From NCBI GenBank assembly GCA_003450815.1, contig DMES01000077.1, forward strand, positions 62,001 through 126,000: a DNA stretch of 64,000 nucleotides, given 5' to 3'. Position 1 is the stretch's first letter; every line of letters starts with the position of its first letter. Source of the DNA: Elusimicrobiota bacterium (GTDB lineage: Bacteria; Elusimicrobiota; Elusimicrobia; Elusimicrobiales; UBA9959). Below, piece by piece: positions 44,118 to 53,281 of the stretch. The notes under the pieces were generated by a model. It saw only the letters and a program-made list of their open reading frames with translations, was not told the origin of the DNA and did not search any database. Both the position numbers and the translations under genes were made by a program.

Positions 44118-45092
44118 TTAATGCATCGCCCTGCCGGCACCGCGCGGCATGGCGGGACGGCTGGGCATCAGAGGGTTTTTACCTGAAGAATCTACTTGCG
44201 CCGTATAGCCTTTTTTTAAATAAAAGACCGTCTCCCCGGCTTCAAGTCCGGAAACTATCTCCACCTGTTCGCCCTCATTGCGGCCGGTCTCCACCCTGGC
44301 GTAAACAGGCTGGCCGTCTTTCAATTCCTTTATCACCACCGTTTCGCCCTGCTGGTTGGTGGTGACCGCCATGGCCGGCAGCAGCAGGATATTTTTGCGC
44401 TCCGAGATGGCTATTTTTATATTGGCTGTCATCTGCGAGCGGAAGAACGCCGGCACGCTCTCCGGGCGTATTTTTACGGTATAGGTGACCACATTGCTCT
44501 TAATGGTTCCCTCATCCAGTATTTTGAAAACCGTGCCGCGTACCCGCTTGTCCGGGTAGGCGTCCAGCACTATGGTGGCCCGCTGGCCCGGTTTTACCCT
44601 GCCTACATCCGACTCGTCCAGGCTGGCGGCAACCAGCAGTTTGTCGGACAGGGCAAACAGCACGGCGCCGGAATTCACAGTCTGGCCCTCCACCACATTC
44701 CTGAGTATCAGCGTGCCGCTTATCGGTGAAATGATTTTAATGGGCTTGTAGGTTTCTTTCCACTGTTTGTACTGGTCGTCGCCGGCGGAGCGCGCCGCGT
44801 CCAGTATTGCCACGCGGTCGGAGGAGCTCATCAGCGCCAGCACCTCGCCGGCCTTTATCGCCTCGCCTTCGTCCACAAGAATCTCTTCTATGCGGCCCGA
44901 GGCGGAGGGCTGTATCTCCACACGGTTCTCCGGCGCTATAACGCCTGTGGTATCCACCACTTCTGAAAGGTCCCTAAGTTCCGCCTGTGCGCTGATATAT
45001 TTCGGCTTGCCCTTGCCGCTATTTTTTTTAAACGCGTACCAGCCGCCGCCGGCCACCGCCGCAACCAAAAGGATGATGATGAATTTTTTCAT
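44118..45092 (-). CDS. macA: Periplasmic membrane-fusion protein (MacA/HlyD-like)
   Basis: The 324-residue protein has an N-terminal anchor (residues 2-20), a lipoyl half-motif VEIQPSASGRIEEILVDEGE near 45, a short coiled segment, the second lipoyl half ISPISGTLILRNVVEGQ, and beta-barrel and MP domains. It bridges MacB-like permease and outer-membrane channel. The helical hairpin is short compared with E. coli MacA. AGAGGA precedes the ATG. Six bases separate it from the TolC-like gene. Confidence 0.9.
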   Translation of the reverse strand: MKKFIIILLVAAVAGGGWYAFKKNSGKGKPKYISAQAELRDLSEVVDTTGVIAPENRVEIQPSASGRIEEILVDEGEAIKAGEVLALMSSSDRVAILDAARSAGDDQYKQWKETYKPIKIISPISGTLILRNVVEGQTVNSGAVLFALSDKLLVAASLDESDVGRVKPGQRATIVLDAYPDKRVRGTVFKILDEGTIKSNVVTYTVKIRPESVPAFFRSQMTANIKIAISERKNILLLPAMAVTTNQQGETVVIKELKDGQPVYARVETGRNEGEQVEIVSGLEAGETVFYLKKGYTAQVDSSGKNPLMPSRPAMPRGAGRAMH

Positions 45093-45097
45093 ATTAT

Positions 45098-46360
45098 TTA
45101 TTCCTCTACACCCACACCCAGCATCTGCTCCAGCGCCAGTTTGCGGCTGTGTGCCGCGCGGGCGTAGTTAAGCTGGTTCAAATCCGAATCCACAAAGTTC
45201 TGTTCCACATTCTCCAGATCAATAAAGCTTATCTTACCAGCCATATATTTTATCTGGGCTTCCTTGAAGCGCTCCTCGTTGGCCCGCAGCAGGGAAACGC
45301 TGGCCAGCGCCGTTTCGGCGGCGCTCAGGTAATCGTCGTAACCGGAGCGCAGCGAAGCGGCGAGCGCTATCCTCTCGGCCTTAAAATTCTCCTCCGCGGC
45401 GGCCAGAGATTTTTTGGCGGCCGACAGCGTATTAAAATAATAAGTAGGCCCGCCGGAAAAAATAGGGATGTTAAGGCTAAGCCCCAGCGACCATCTCCCG
45501 TCCTGCGGGAATTCACTGGCCCCGCTCCAGCCATAGGACTGGCTGGCCCGGAGAGTGGGCATTGCGTAATAGCGGGCGGAGCTGGTTCTTTCGTTTGCCG
45601 ACTCAAGGCTCTTCCTGGCCGACACGATGCGGGGAGATCTCTCCAGCGCACGGTTCACACGCGCCTCGTCCATGGCGAAGGCGGGCACGCTTAAATCTCC
45701 GCTCGCCTTTACCGGCGTCTTTCCCTCCAGGCCTATAGCCTCAAGAAGGGCGCGCTGCGCCGTGACCAGCTGGCGCTCAGCTTTTTTAACGGAAACGCCG
45801 GAGTTTTCGGCCAGAGCCTCAGTGTATAACGCGTTGCCATTGGACTCCATGCCGCTTTCATACTTAAGCCTTATGAGCCTGGCGTTTTCCCGCCTTATGC
45901 CGAAAATTTTCTTCTGCACCTCTATTCCTTTCTGGGCAAAGAGCAAATCCGCGAAAGCGCCGGCCAGTGTCTGCCTGGCCGAAGCTGAAGCTATCATATA
46001 ATCGGCCTCAGCCTTTTCCTTGGCTATACGGCTGGTTTTAACACCGGACACCGTCCTCAGGTTAAACAGGTCCTCTGAAGCCGAGACGGAGGCGCTCCAG
46101 CCGGTGGAAGGAGAAGAATTATCCCCGCCGCTCCTGGACACCGAATGCGACACGCCAACCTGCGGCATATAGGAATTGAGCCCGGCCAGGTAATTGTATC
46201 CGGCCTGTTCCATTGAGGCGCGCGCGGCCTTAACAGAGGGGTTATGCTCTACAGCCAGACGCCTTGCCTCATCCCAGCTAAGGTTAAGCTGCTGCGCGGC
46301 CGCGCGGCCGGATAACAGTAAAACCAAGGGCAATATTAGGAGTTTTTTGTTAGTGGTCAT
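45098..46360 (-). CDS. TolC-like outer-membrane efflux protein
   Basis: About 420 residues. Signal peptide MTTNKKLLILPLVLLLSGRAAA, then two repeated halves of the outer-membrane efflux family (LSWDEARRLAVEHNPSVKAA near the start; AERQLVTAQRALLEAIG and VEQNFVDSDLNQLNYARA as helical parts). It provides the exit duct for the MacA/MacB-like pump. The frame starts at ATG 46381; ATG 46360 gives a cleaner signal peptide and I use it. Confidence 0.9.
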   Translation of the reverse strand: MTTNKKLLILPLVLLLSGRAAAQQLNLSWDEARRLAVEHNPSVKAARASMEQAGYNYLAGLNSYMPQVGVSHSVSRSGGDNSSPSTGWSASVSASEDLFNLRTVSGVKTSRIAKEKAEADYMIASASARQTLAGAFADLLFAQKGIEVQKKIFGIRRENARLIRLKYESGMESNGNALYTEALAENSGVSVKKAERQLVTAQRALLEAIGLEGKTPVKASGDLSVPAFAMDEARVNRALERSPRIVSARKSLESANERTSSARYYAMPTLRASQSYGWSGASEFPQDGRWSLGLSLNIPIFSGGPTYYFNTLSAAKKSLAAAEENFKAERIALAASLRSGYDDYLSAAETALASVSLLRANEERFKEAQIKYMAGKISFIDLENVEQNFVDSDLNQLNYARAAHSRKLALEQMLGVGVEE

Positions 46361-46419
46361 AGGTTTGTCAAGAAACCGCATTCAACAGTATAACGCACCA
46401 ATGCCCGGTTTTATTGCAT

Positions 46420-47577
46420 TTATTTTAATTTTTCCTGGCTGGAAAAGTTGCGTTCCAGGGTAAAGCCCGCCAATATTTCCCTGTCGTCAGCGGACGGCTT
46501 GCCGGCTATATGGGCGGCGATGGTTTCGCCAAGGCCCGGCCCCAGCATAAAGCCCTGGCCGCACATCCCCACCGCCAGCACATAGCCCTTGAGAGCCCCG
46601 GGGAAATCAACTATGGGGAACCCGTCCGGAGTCATGGGGTACAGTCCGCGCCAGGTGCGGCGCACCTTGATGTTTGCCAGGTCCGGCATAAGCGCGGTCA
46701 TGCGTTTTGAAACCTCAGGGAGGAATTGAGATGTTGAACGCCTGTCACGGCCCCATATGGGCGGCTGGGGGGTAAGGCAGAACACTATCTGTCCCTCCGA
46801 ATTCTGGTAGAAATAATAATTCTTGGACTTGTCGCCGGGCCGTATATCCACCACCATCGGCTCAAAAAACCTCTCCATAGGTTCGGTTATCCCGGCTTCG
46901 TGGCAGTCAGGGTTTACAGGAACCTTTACGCCGGCCATAGCCGACACCTCCGCCGCATCCGCTCCCGCGGCGTTTACCACCCAGGACGCATTGTAACGAC
47001 CCAGTGAGGTAACGACCCCTTTTACCACGCCCGCTTCCGAGCATATTTCCGTCACAGGCTCCATAAAATGGAACTCGGCCCCCAAACCCAGCGCTCTCCT
47101 GTAAAACGCGTTTATAGCCAGCAGGGGTGAGGCTGAGCCGTCGTCCGGCGCGTAGGTGCCGCCGCGCAATTCCTTTTGGGTGATTCCAGGTATCAGGCCG
47201 CGCATTTTATCCGCATCCAGCCAGTCTATATTCAGGCCGAAACCGCGCTGCACCTTAAGCAGTTCCTTAAGCACTTCCTCGTCCTGCTCCGTGTAAACCG
47301 GGAAAGCGTAACCGCCTTTTAGCCAGCCTATATCCTCGCCGCACTTTTCCCTCCAGGTGGAAAAAATATCAAGGCTGCGCAGGCAGGCTTTTATTTTTGC
47401 GCCGTCGGAATGCGTGGCGCGCACGCCGCCTATGGCGCATTTGTTCTGGCCCTGTCCGACAGAGGGCATGGTTTCAAGAACCAGCGTTCTCAGGTTGCGC
47501 CCTGCGAGCGCCATGGCAAGCGGTACGCCGACAGATCCGGCGCCTATGACAATGACATCGTAAGTTTTAACGGACAT
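46420..47577 (-). CDS. FAD-dependent amine/imino-acid oxidoreductase, beta-type subunit
   Basis: The 385-residue DAO-family flavoprotein has the dinucleotide fold VIVIGAGSVGVPLAMALAG at the N-terminus, GGVRATHSDGAKI, VVNAAGADAAEVS and the late FAD contact VGMCGQGFMLGPGLGE. It resembles sarcosine oxidase beta, glycine oxidase and the catalytic subunit of bacterial/archaeal L-proline dehydrogenase complexes. The adjacent gene supplies matching ferredoxin and second flavin modules, so a two-subunit dehydrogenase is likely. Substrate not decided by sequence. Confidence 0.85.
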   Translation of the reverse strand: MSVKTYDVIVIGAGSVGVPLAMALAGRNLRTLVLETMPSVGQGQNKCAIGGVRATHSDGAKIKACLRSLDIFSTWREKCGEDIGWLKGGYAFPVYTEQDEEVLKELLKVQRGFGLNIDWLDADKMRGLIPGITQKELRGGTYAPDDGSASPLLAINAFYRRALGLGAEFHFMEPVTEICSEAGVVKGVVTSLGRYNASWVVNAAGADAAEVSAMAGVKVPVNPDCHEAGITEPMERFFEPMVVDIRPGDKSKNYYFYQNSEGQIVFCLTPQPPIWGRDRRSTSQFLPEVSKRMTALMPDLANIKVRRTWRGLYPMTPDGFPIVDFPGALKGYVLAVGMCGQGFMLGPGLGETIAAHIAGKPSADDREILAGFTLERNFSSQEKLK

Positions 47578-47588
47578 ATGATCTCCAG

Positions 47589-47692
47589 TAACTGCAGGGA
47601 ATAGGGGATAGCGAATAGGGGCTAGGGGTTAAGGAGTTTCTTGTTTCTTCACCCTATACGCTCTTCGCTATCCCCTATACCCTGCTGTTAAA
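47589..47692. repeat. Intergenic hairpin, GGGTATAGGG/GCGAATAGGG words
   Basis: The left arm (about 47593-47634) reads GCAGGGAATAGGGGATAGCG and on. The right arm (about 47650-47687) reads ACCCTATACGCTCTTCGCTA and on. It separates the two dehydrogenase genes. Confidence 0.85.
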
Positions 47693-49871
47693 ACCCGCTC
47701 CAGGAGGCCTTTTCCTCTTCTTCCGTGCGGCATGTGATGTTTGAAAAAGCTCCAAGCGGCACTTCCATAAACAGCGGCCTCTGGCTTAAAGCCGTGACTT
47801 CCTTAAGGTCCACGCCCTCACTTTTATAAATGCCGGCAATAAGCGAGGCGCAGGTTTTCGCCCCGCAGGCTCCCATACCGGCGCGGGTAACGGCTTTAAG
47901 CTGGTTCAAATCCCTTACACCCGCGCGTATCGCCTTCCGTATCTCGCCGAGCGAAATCCGTTCACATCGGCAGATAATGGCCGAATCCGGCATAGCAGAA
48001 AAACCGCCGCCGGTCTTTTCCGGTTTCTGCGGCTCGTAAAGCTTCAGGCCCGCGGCTCTGTCAGCAACAGCTGAGGTCGTTTTCGCTATCACTATCAGCG
48101 TGTTCTCTGCCTTAAAATCTTTCACATCCGTCACCTGTGCCTTCTCAAGCCCTGCTCCTTCGTAGTCTGTAAGGGTTACTGTATCGCCTTTTTTCACAAG
48201 GCCCCGGCCTATTTCAAAAGGAAGCGCTACCGTCGGGTGTTTCGGGTCCTTGCGCTTGTCAACAATGGTAACGGCAAGCCCCGGGCAGATAAGCAGGCAT
48301 TTGTAGCATCCAATGCAGTCCCCCTCAAATTTTGGGACGGCCATCATGTTGCTTTTAGGTATTTTTATGGATTTTTTAGGGCAGACCGTGGCGCACGGGT
48401 CGCAGGGAATTTCCTGGCGGCAGTGAAGCACGGGATACACCGCTTTATCATGCTCTCTTACGGCGCTTTCATGTGTTTTGCCCGGCCGCGATTTCAGGGT
48501 TTGCAGGCGTTCAAACCAGAAGTCAGGCACCGGCCCCGTCATCACACCCAGGCTCTTAAGCACCTTGTGAGCGGTTATCCTGCCGCTGAACATCGCGGCC
48601 GACGCCTCGGCTATTTCTTCGGCGTCACCGCACACGAAAGCGTTCATGCCGAAAGCTACGGCCTGGCCGTGGAATTCGCTCACGGAATTTAAGCCCACCG
48701 CCACCAACAGCGTGTCCGCCGCGAATGTTTTTTCCGTGCCTTCAAGAGGCTTGAAATTTTTATCCACCTGCGCCACCGTGACAGTTTCCAATCCGGTTGT
48801 TCCGCCGGCTCTTACCACGGTGTGGCTGGTATAAACAGGCACGCCCAGCCGCTTGATTTTATCCAGATGTACCTTATAGCCGCCGCAATGGTCCATGGCT
48901 TCTATAAGGCCGGCCACCTTTATACCGGCCTGGAGGGCGTGATACGCGGCTATAAGCCCCACATTCCCGCCGCCGACTATGAACAGATTTTTTGAGGGCC
49001 GCACCAAATCACGGTTCACCAAAGTCTGGAATGCCCCGGCGCCGTAAACGCCCGGCAGGGTATTGCCCTCAAAAGCGAGTGTTTTCTCCCTTGCGCCAGT
49101 TGCGCTTATAAAAGCCTTGGGTTTTACAAGATAATAGCCGCCGTTATAAACCACACCAACGCGCCTGTCTGAAAAAACGGCGACGCAGGCAGCGTTCACC
49201 CACACCTTTACAGATGGGTACGCCTTAAGCTGGTCCTCAAGCTTATCGGCGATATCTATGCCTCTCGTGCCCGCGAAACAATCCTCTACCGACCCGAAAA
49301 ATTTATGCGTCTGCAGCACAAGCTTGCCGCCAAGCTTATGCTTGTCGTCTATTATAAGCGTGCTGACATCAAGTTTCCCAAGCTCTGCGGCGGCGGCAAG
49401 TCCCGCTGGGCCACCTCCCACAATAAGCGCATCCACTTCAATTTCTTCCACCCTTCCCAACTCCTGCGCGCAGGTCTCGCCCTTTTGGCCTGGAAAGCGC
49501 GGTGCGCCATTTTTCTCCGCACCTCCCGCGCCGGCGTCCTGCTCCGACATGGCGGGCCCTGTCGCGCTCGGCATTTTGGGCAGGCCGTTAAGGCGGGCCA
49601 CGGTCATTCCTTCTCTGACCTTTGTCACGCAAGCCTTTACCGGCAGACCGTCGGCTACCACCGCGCATTGGGCGCACTGGCCGTTGGCGCAGAAAATGCC
49701 CTGCGGGCTGCCGTCTTTTTTATGATAGCTGAAAATCTTGATCCCTGAGGCGAACAAAGCGGAGGAGATGACCTCATCCCCAAGGGCCTCCAGGGACTTC
49801 CCTTCAAAAGTAAAACGGAGTTTCTTTTTTTCTTCCGGCTCAAGCACAGGATGGTCTGTTATTCTTTCCAT
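47688..49871 (-). CDS. Multidomain iron-sulfur/flavin oxidoreductase, fused alpha-type subunit
   Basis: About 727 residues. Order: 2Fe-2S ferredoxin-like domain (1-95; CANGQCAQC and later C), pyridine-nucleotide/FAD oxidoreductase (about 130-510; GGGPAGLAAAAEL, VGGGNVGLIAAYHA), two 4Fe-4S clusters (CDPCATVCP and CIGCYKCLLICP near 565-605), and a BFD-like 2Fe-2S domain (CRCERIS, GACGAKTC near 665-710). In other organisms these are separate subunits (HcnA/HcnB, sarcosine oxidase alpha, proline dehydrogenase alpha/gamma/delta). I start at ATG 49871 with AGAGGCG upstream; the longer frame has no support. Confidence 0.88.
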   Translation of the reverse strand: MERITDHPVLEPEEKKKLRFTFEGKSLEALGDEVISSALFASGIKIFSYHKKDGSPQGIFCANGQCAQCAVVADGLPVKACVTKVREGMTVARLNGLPKMPSATGPAMSEQDAGAGGAEKNGAPRFPGQKGETCAQELGRVEEIEVDALIVGGGPAGLAAAAELGKLDVSTLIIDDKHKLGGKLVLQTHKFFGSVEDCFAGTRGIDIADKLEDQLKAYPSVKVWVNAACVAVFSDRRVGVVYNGGYYLVKPKAFISATGAREKTLAFEGNTLPGVYGAGAFQTLVNRDLVRPSKNLFIVGGGNVGLIAAYHALQAGIKVAGLIEAMDHCGGYKVHLDKIKRLGVPVYTSHTVVRAGGTTGLETVTVAQVDKNFKPLEGTEKTFAADTLLVAVGLNSVSEFHGQAVAFGMNAFVCGDAEEIAEASAAMFSGRITAHKVLKSLGVMTGPVPDFWFERLQTLKSRPGKTHESAVREHDKAVYPVLHCRQEIPCDPCATVCPKKSIKIPKSNMMAVPKFEGDCIGCYKCLLICPGLAVTIVDKRKDPKHPTVALPFEIGRGLVKKGDTVTLTDYEGAGLEKAQVTDVKDFKAENTLIVIAKTTSAVADRAAGLKLYEPQKPEKTGGGFSAMPDSAIICRCERISLGEIRKAIRAGVRDLNQLKAVTRAGMGACGAKTCASLIAGIYKSEGVDLKEVTALSQRPLFMEVPLGAFSNITCRTEEEEKASWSGF

Positions 49872-49934
49872 AAAATCGCCTCTTGTAACGGCAAAATCTC
49901 GTTTTATTTCAATATAGTATAATAAAAAACCGAT

Positions 49935-52589
49935 ATGGCGACCAATAAACTGCGGGACATGTTTAAACGCGTTGTCGCGAACCGGGCGTTCATTTTTTTG
50001 CCGGCCGCGGCGGCTATTGCGCTGGCGCTTTGGCAGTTGAGCCGCCAAACATTCTACTCAATTCAAAACCTTTCCGCTTACGCGGATCGCGGAGAGCTTA
50101 TACTGCATGGCGTAAGCGACAAGGCTTTAAGTTACAGTATGCCTTTTTTCAGCCTGCTGAACGCCTTAGCCCTTTATCACTGGCAGGGCACCTTAACACC
50201 CGTTATCTTTTTTGCGGGTTTTCTGGTCTATCTGCTTTGTTATTCCATAGGCGCCGCAAACGGCGGGCCGCTGCGTGGTTTAATTTTCGCTTTTTCCGCC
50301 ATATTTCTGGGTTTTACGATTAAACTCCCGGAAAGCGAACAGCTTCTCTACACGCTGGCCCTGCTTTTATACACAAATGCCGCCGTTCTTAAACTACAAA
50401 AGAACACGGCCCCGATCGCAATAGCGGCCGGGTTGGCGCTTGGCGTATCCCTGCTCATCCGCTCGCCAATGCTTCTTTTCCCGCTGCCTGCTATTTTATA
50501 TGAACGCTTCTGGGGGAAGCATCTGCGTTTGCGGCGCTACGCCCTTAACACCTCACTTTTTTTACTCTCTTCCTACATACTGCTGATCCCCTGGATCCGT
50601 GTCAATTACTCTCTTTTCGACCGTTTTATTCCCTTTGAAGAGGCGCGCGGCGACTGCAACCTGATAACGGGGGCCAAGGGAACCGTGTTTACAATGGAAG
50701 GCGACTGCAGGGCCTTCGGCGGCCTTTCAAGGACAGAGCCGGTTTACTCCTGGGCCTTAAAAACAGTGGCGGCCTCGCCTTTTAACTATATGGAAGCCGT
50801 AGCTAAAAGAATGTGGCAGGTAGCTCTGATGTTCCCCCTGCTTTTGGCGGCCGCCATTATCGCTCTTTTTTTATCGCGCCGGAGAGAGACGCGCTTTCTC
50901 GCTGTGTTGGCAGGCTATTTTGTAGTTATCCATTGTCTATTGTCCATTGAGGAGAGATACTTCTATCCTCTGCGCTACCTTCTGACGCTTATTACGGCCG
51001 CCGGAATATTTGACTTTCTGAAAACCTTATGGTCGGGAGCGGAAAGAAAAAACGGCGGGATATTTATCTTCAGCGGCGTTTTCGCCATTTTGATTCTTTT
51101 TTCGTTCTGGACCGTTTATAAAACCCTTTTATGGCCGGCCCGGGCCGCGGAACCTGTCATCGCTGTCACACGCGGGCTTACAAATAACCCCTCCGACGCC
51201 TGGCTGTTCAAAAAGAAAGGGGAAATTCTACTGTCATTCAACAGCACTGAAATAGGCATTGCCGCCCTTACGCGCTACGCCGGACTTTCTAAGAATCCCT
51301 GCCTGGAAACAATTTACATACTTGATACCCTGGCCTCAAAAAAGCCGCCGGCACCCGACGGGTTTGAAAACATCTACGACCTCACCATCGTAAAAACCCT
51401 GCGCGAACTTGAGCTGAACGACATGAAAGCCGCGGCGGCCTCTTTTGCCCTTGCGCAGGGGATGTGGGAAAAAGAAAAAAACTCCCTTAAGGGGCTGTCT
51501 TACGAAAAAGACCGACGGCTGGCCGCCAGCATACGCCCCTCCAATAACAGCTTTTGGGATTATGACCTTTATGCCGCCTTTTACTATTTCCCGCTTAAGC
51601 GGCGCGAGGCAATATTGACCCGGATGTCCTCTCTTACGACTCTTACGCCTAAACTTAAATATTTAATGCTGGAATCCGCGCTGGAAAACGGCAAAAAAGC
51701 CTCGGTTACAGACGCGCTTAACCGGCTTTCATCCAAACTGGAAAAAGAACTGCCGCCCTCGGAATTTAACTATGGCCGCCAAGCCGGCGCTCTGCTGGAG
51801 GCTTTGCTTAAACCTGCTGGCGGATGCTCCACAAAAAACCTGTCTGAACTTTCCGGTTTAGCGGCTAAAGCGGTTGAAATATCTATAACAAAGAACGGCG
51901 TTCAAGATACTATCAACCGTTTCAGTCCCGGGTCCGGAGAAACTGGCTGGCAAAAAATTTCTCTCTTGTATTCGGCTTATGAAGCCAAAAATGCGAAGCA
52001 GAGCTTTGCCGCCCAGGCCGAAGCTCTTGCCGCCGCAGAGCCGGACAATCTTGTTTTATTCTATTTATCGGCCTGCCGCGTCGCCGCGCAGACCGGGGGG
52101 CGGCCGCTGCCGGACCTGGGCAAAAGAATTTATCCGCTGGCGACGGCCGCTTCAGTTTTGCTTGCAAACAGCCAAAAAGCCGCGGCTCTCAAGCTCTTGC
52201 GGACAGCGGCTAACTCCGGCACGTTTGATGCTGACGGCCTGGAAGCCGCGGCCATAACCGCGCAGGAGGCGGAGGATTATCCGCTCGCTCTTGAGCTGAT
52301 CAATAAAGGCCTGGCAGGGAAGCCTGTTTCGCCGGCGCTTTATAATGACCGCGGAGTTATCCTGCGTTTTAGCGGAAAAAACCTTGAAGCGATAGCTGAT
52401 TTTAAAAAAGCCGTGGCTCTTGACGGACGATGCTTTTCAGCCGCGTTAAACCTGGCCTCAAGCCTTGAACTTGCGCACGACAAACAGGCGGCGCTGAAAA
52501 TCTATTCCGGTCTCGCCCTCGACGGCTCAATGCCGCGGGATGTACGGCAGACCGCGGCGCAAGCCGCCGCACGCCTTGAAAAACGCTAA
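49935..52589 (+). CDS. Polytopic membrane protein with C-terminal TPR domain
   Basis: The 884-residue protein has about ten hydrophobic helices in residues 17-400 arranged like a glycosyltransferase-39/PMT-type or O-antigen-ligase-like membrane enzyme (RSPMLLFPLPAILYERF, a periplasmic loop, then further helices). A soluble helical region of 470 residues ends in clear TPR units (NDRGVILRFSGKNLEAIADF). I cannot name a substrate. A TATAAT at 49916-49921 lies close to the ATG. It diverges from the oxidoreductase gene. Confidence 0.75.
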   Translation: MATNKLRDMFKRVVANRAFIFLPAAAAIALALWQLSRQTFYSIQNLSAYADRGELILHGVSDKALSYSMPFFSLLNALALYHWQGTLTPVIFFAGFLVYLLCYSIGAANGGPLRGLIFAFSAIFLGFTIKLPESEQLLYTLALLLYTNAAVLKLQKNTAPIAIAAGLALGVSLLIRSPMLLFPLPAILYERFWGKHLRLRRYALNTSLFLLSSYILLIPWIRVNYSLFDRFIPFEEARGDCNLITGAKGTVFTMEGDCRAFGGLSRTEPVYSWALKTVAASPFNYMEAVAKRMWQVALMFPLLLAAAIIALFLSRRRETRFLAVLAGYFVVIHCLLSIEERYFYPLRYLLTLITAAGIFDFLKTLWSGAERKNGGIFIFSGVFAILILFSFWTVYKTLLWPARAAEPVIAVTRGLTNNPSDAWLFKKKGEILLSFNSTEIGIAALTRYAGLSKNPCLETIYILDTLASKKPPAPDGFENIYDLTIVKTLRELELNDMKAAAASFALAQGMWEKEKNSLKGLSYEKDRRLAASIRPSNNSFWDYDLYAAFYYFPLKRREAILTRMSSLTTLTPKLKYLMLESALENGKKASVTDALNRLSSKLEKELPPSEFNYGRQAGALLEALLKPAGGCSTKNLSELSGLAAKAVEISITKNGVQDTINRFSPGSGETGWQKISLLYSAYEAKNAKQSFAAQAEALAAAEPDNLVLFYLSACRVAAQTGGRPLPDLGKRIYPLATAASVLLANSQKAAALKLLRTAANSGTFDADGLEAAAITAQEAEDYPLALELINKGLAGKPVSPALYNDRGVILRFSGKNLEAIADFKKAVALDGRCFSAALNLASSLELAHDKQAALKIYSGLALDGSMPRDVRQTAAQAAARLEKR

Positions 52590-52651
52590 GATCCAAAGCC
52601 TGTGGTGAAATTTAGTACAATATAAGGAAGTCTAATACTAGGAGCGCTAAA

Positions 52652-53194
52652 ATGAAAAAAATATTTTTAAGTTCTGCTGTAGCGGTTCTTTCGTGCGGCT
52701 TTCTTGCCGCTGAAACCATTAACTTCAGCGACGCGGATTTTTCAAAAAGCCTTAATACGGTGGCCGTGACTGCGGCACAGAATGTTAAAGCCGATATCTC
52801 TCCGGCGATAAAACCGGCCGTGGCTAGAACCGGCCAGTATGTGCAGGTTTCCGGCTATGTCAACCTCAACGGCAACGGCTGGATGCCGTCCAACGGCGGC
52901 TATACCAGCGTCAATCTCACCGGTTGGGGCTCATTCCAGGATTCCACCGGCAAAGTCACCTCCAACCAGGCATACATCACGGAGTCGGCCTCAATGTGGC
53001 TATACCCCAATCAGTATGCCTACCAAACCGTGTATCCCAATGTCTATGTCCAGTTTTATAAGGACGGAAAACCCGTGGGCTCCACTTATCTGCGCGGCAG
53101 CATCAGCGTAAGCGGCTGGCCGAGCAGCAGCTTTGTTTCTCTCAGCGGCAGCGGCTACCTGAGCGGCTCTATTTATGTGGAGGACGCTCAGTAG
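52652..53194 (+). CDS. Small secreted beta-rich protein
   Basis: The 180-residue protein has a signal peptide (1-20, ending FLAAE) and a mature part rich in Ser, Gly, Tyr and Val with alternating strands (YVQVSGYVNLNGNGW, SISVSGWPSSSFVSLSGSGY). No family recognised. TAGGAG precedes the ATG and a strong terminator follows, so it is an independent unit. A surface or adhesion-related role is only a guess. Confidence 0.7.
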   Translation: MKKIFLSSAVAVLSCGFLAAETINFSDADFSKSLNTVAVTAAQNVKADISPAIKPAVARTGQYVQVSGYVNLNGNGWMPSNGGYTSVNLTGWGSFQDSTGKVTSNQAYITESASMWLYPNQYAYQTVYPNVYVQFYKDGKPVGSTYLRGSISVSGWPSSSFVSLSGSGYLSGSIYVEDAQ

Positions 53195-53230
53195 CTTTTC
53201 GCCGAGGCGAAAGCTGTTTTAAGTCACGAA

Positions 53231-53265
53231 AAAAAGGGCGGCGGCTTTGAACGCCAGCCCTTTTT
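53231..53265 (+). terminator. Intrinsic terminator after the secreted protein gene
   Basis: AAAAAGGGC (53231-53239) pairs with GCCCTTTTT (53257-53265), a GC core with a T-tract. A small hairpin TTTCGCC/GGCGAAA (about 53198-53212) precedes it. Confidence 0.85.
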
Positions 53266-53281
53266 GTTTTAAGATATATCC

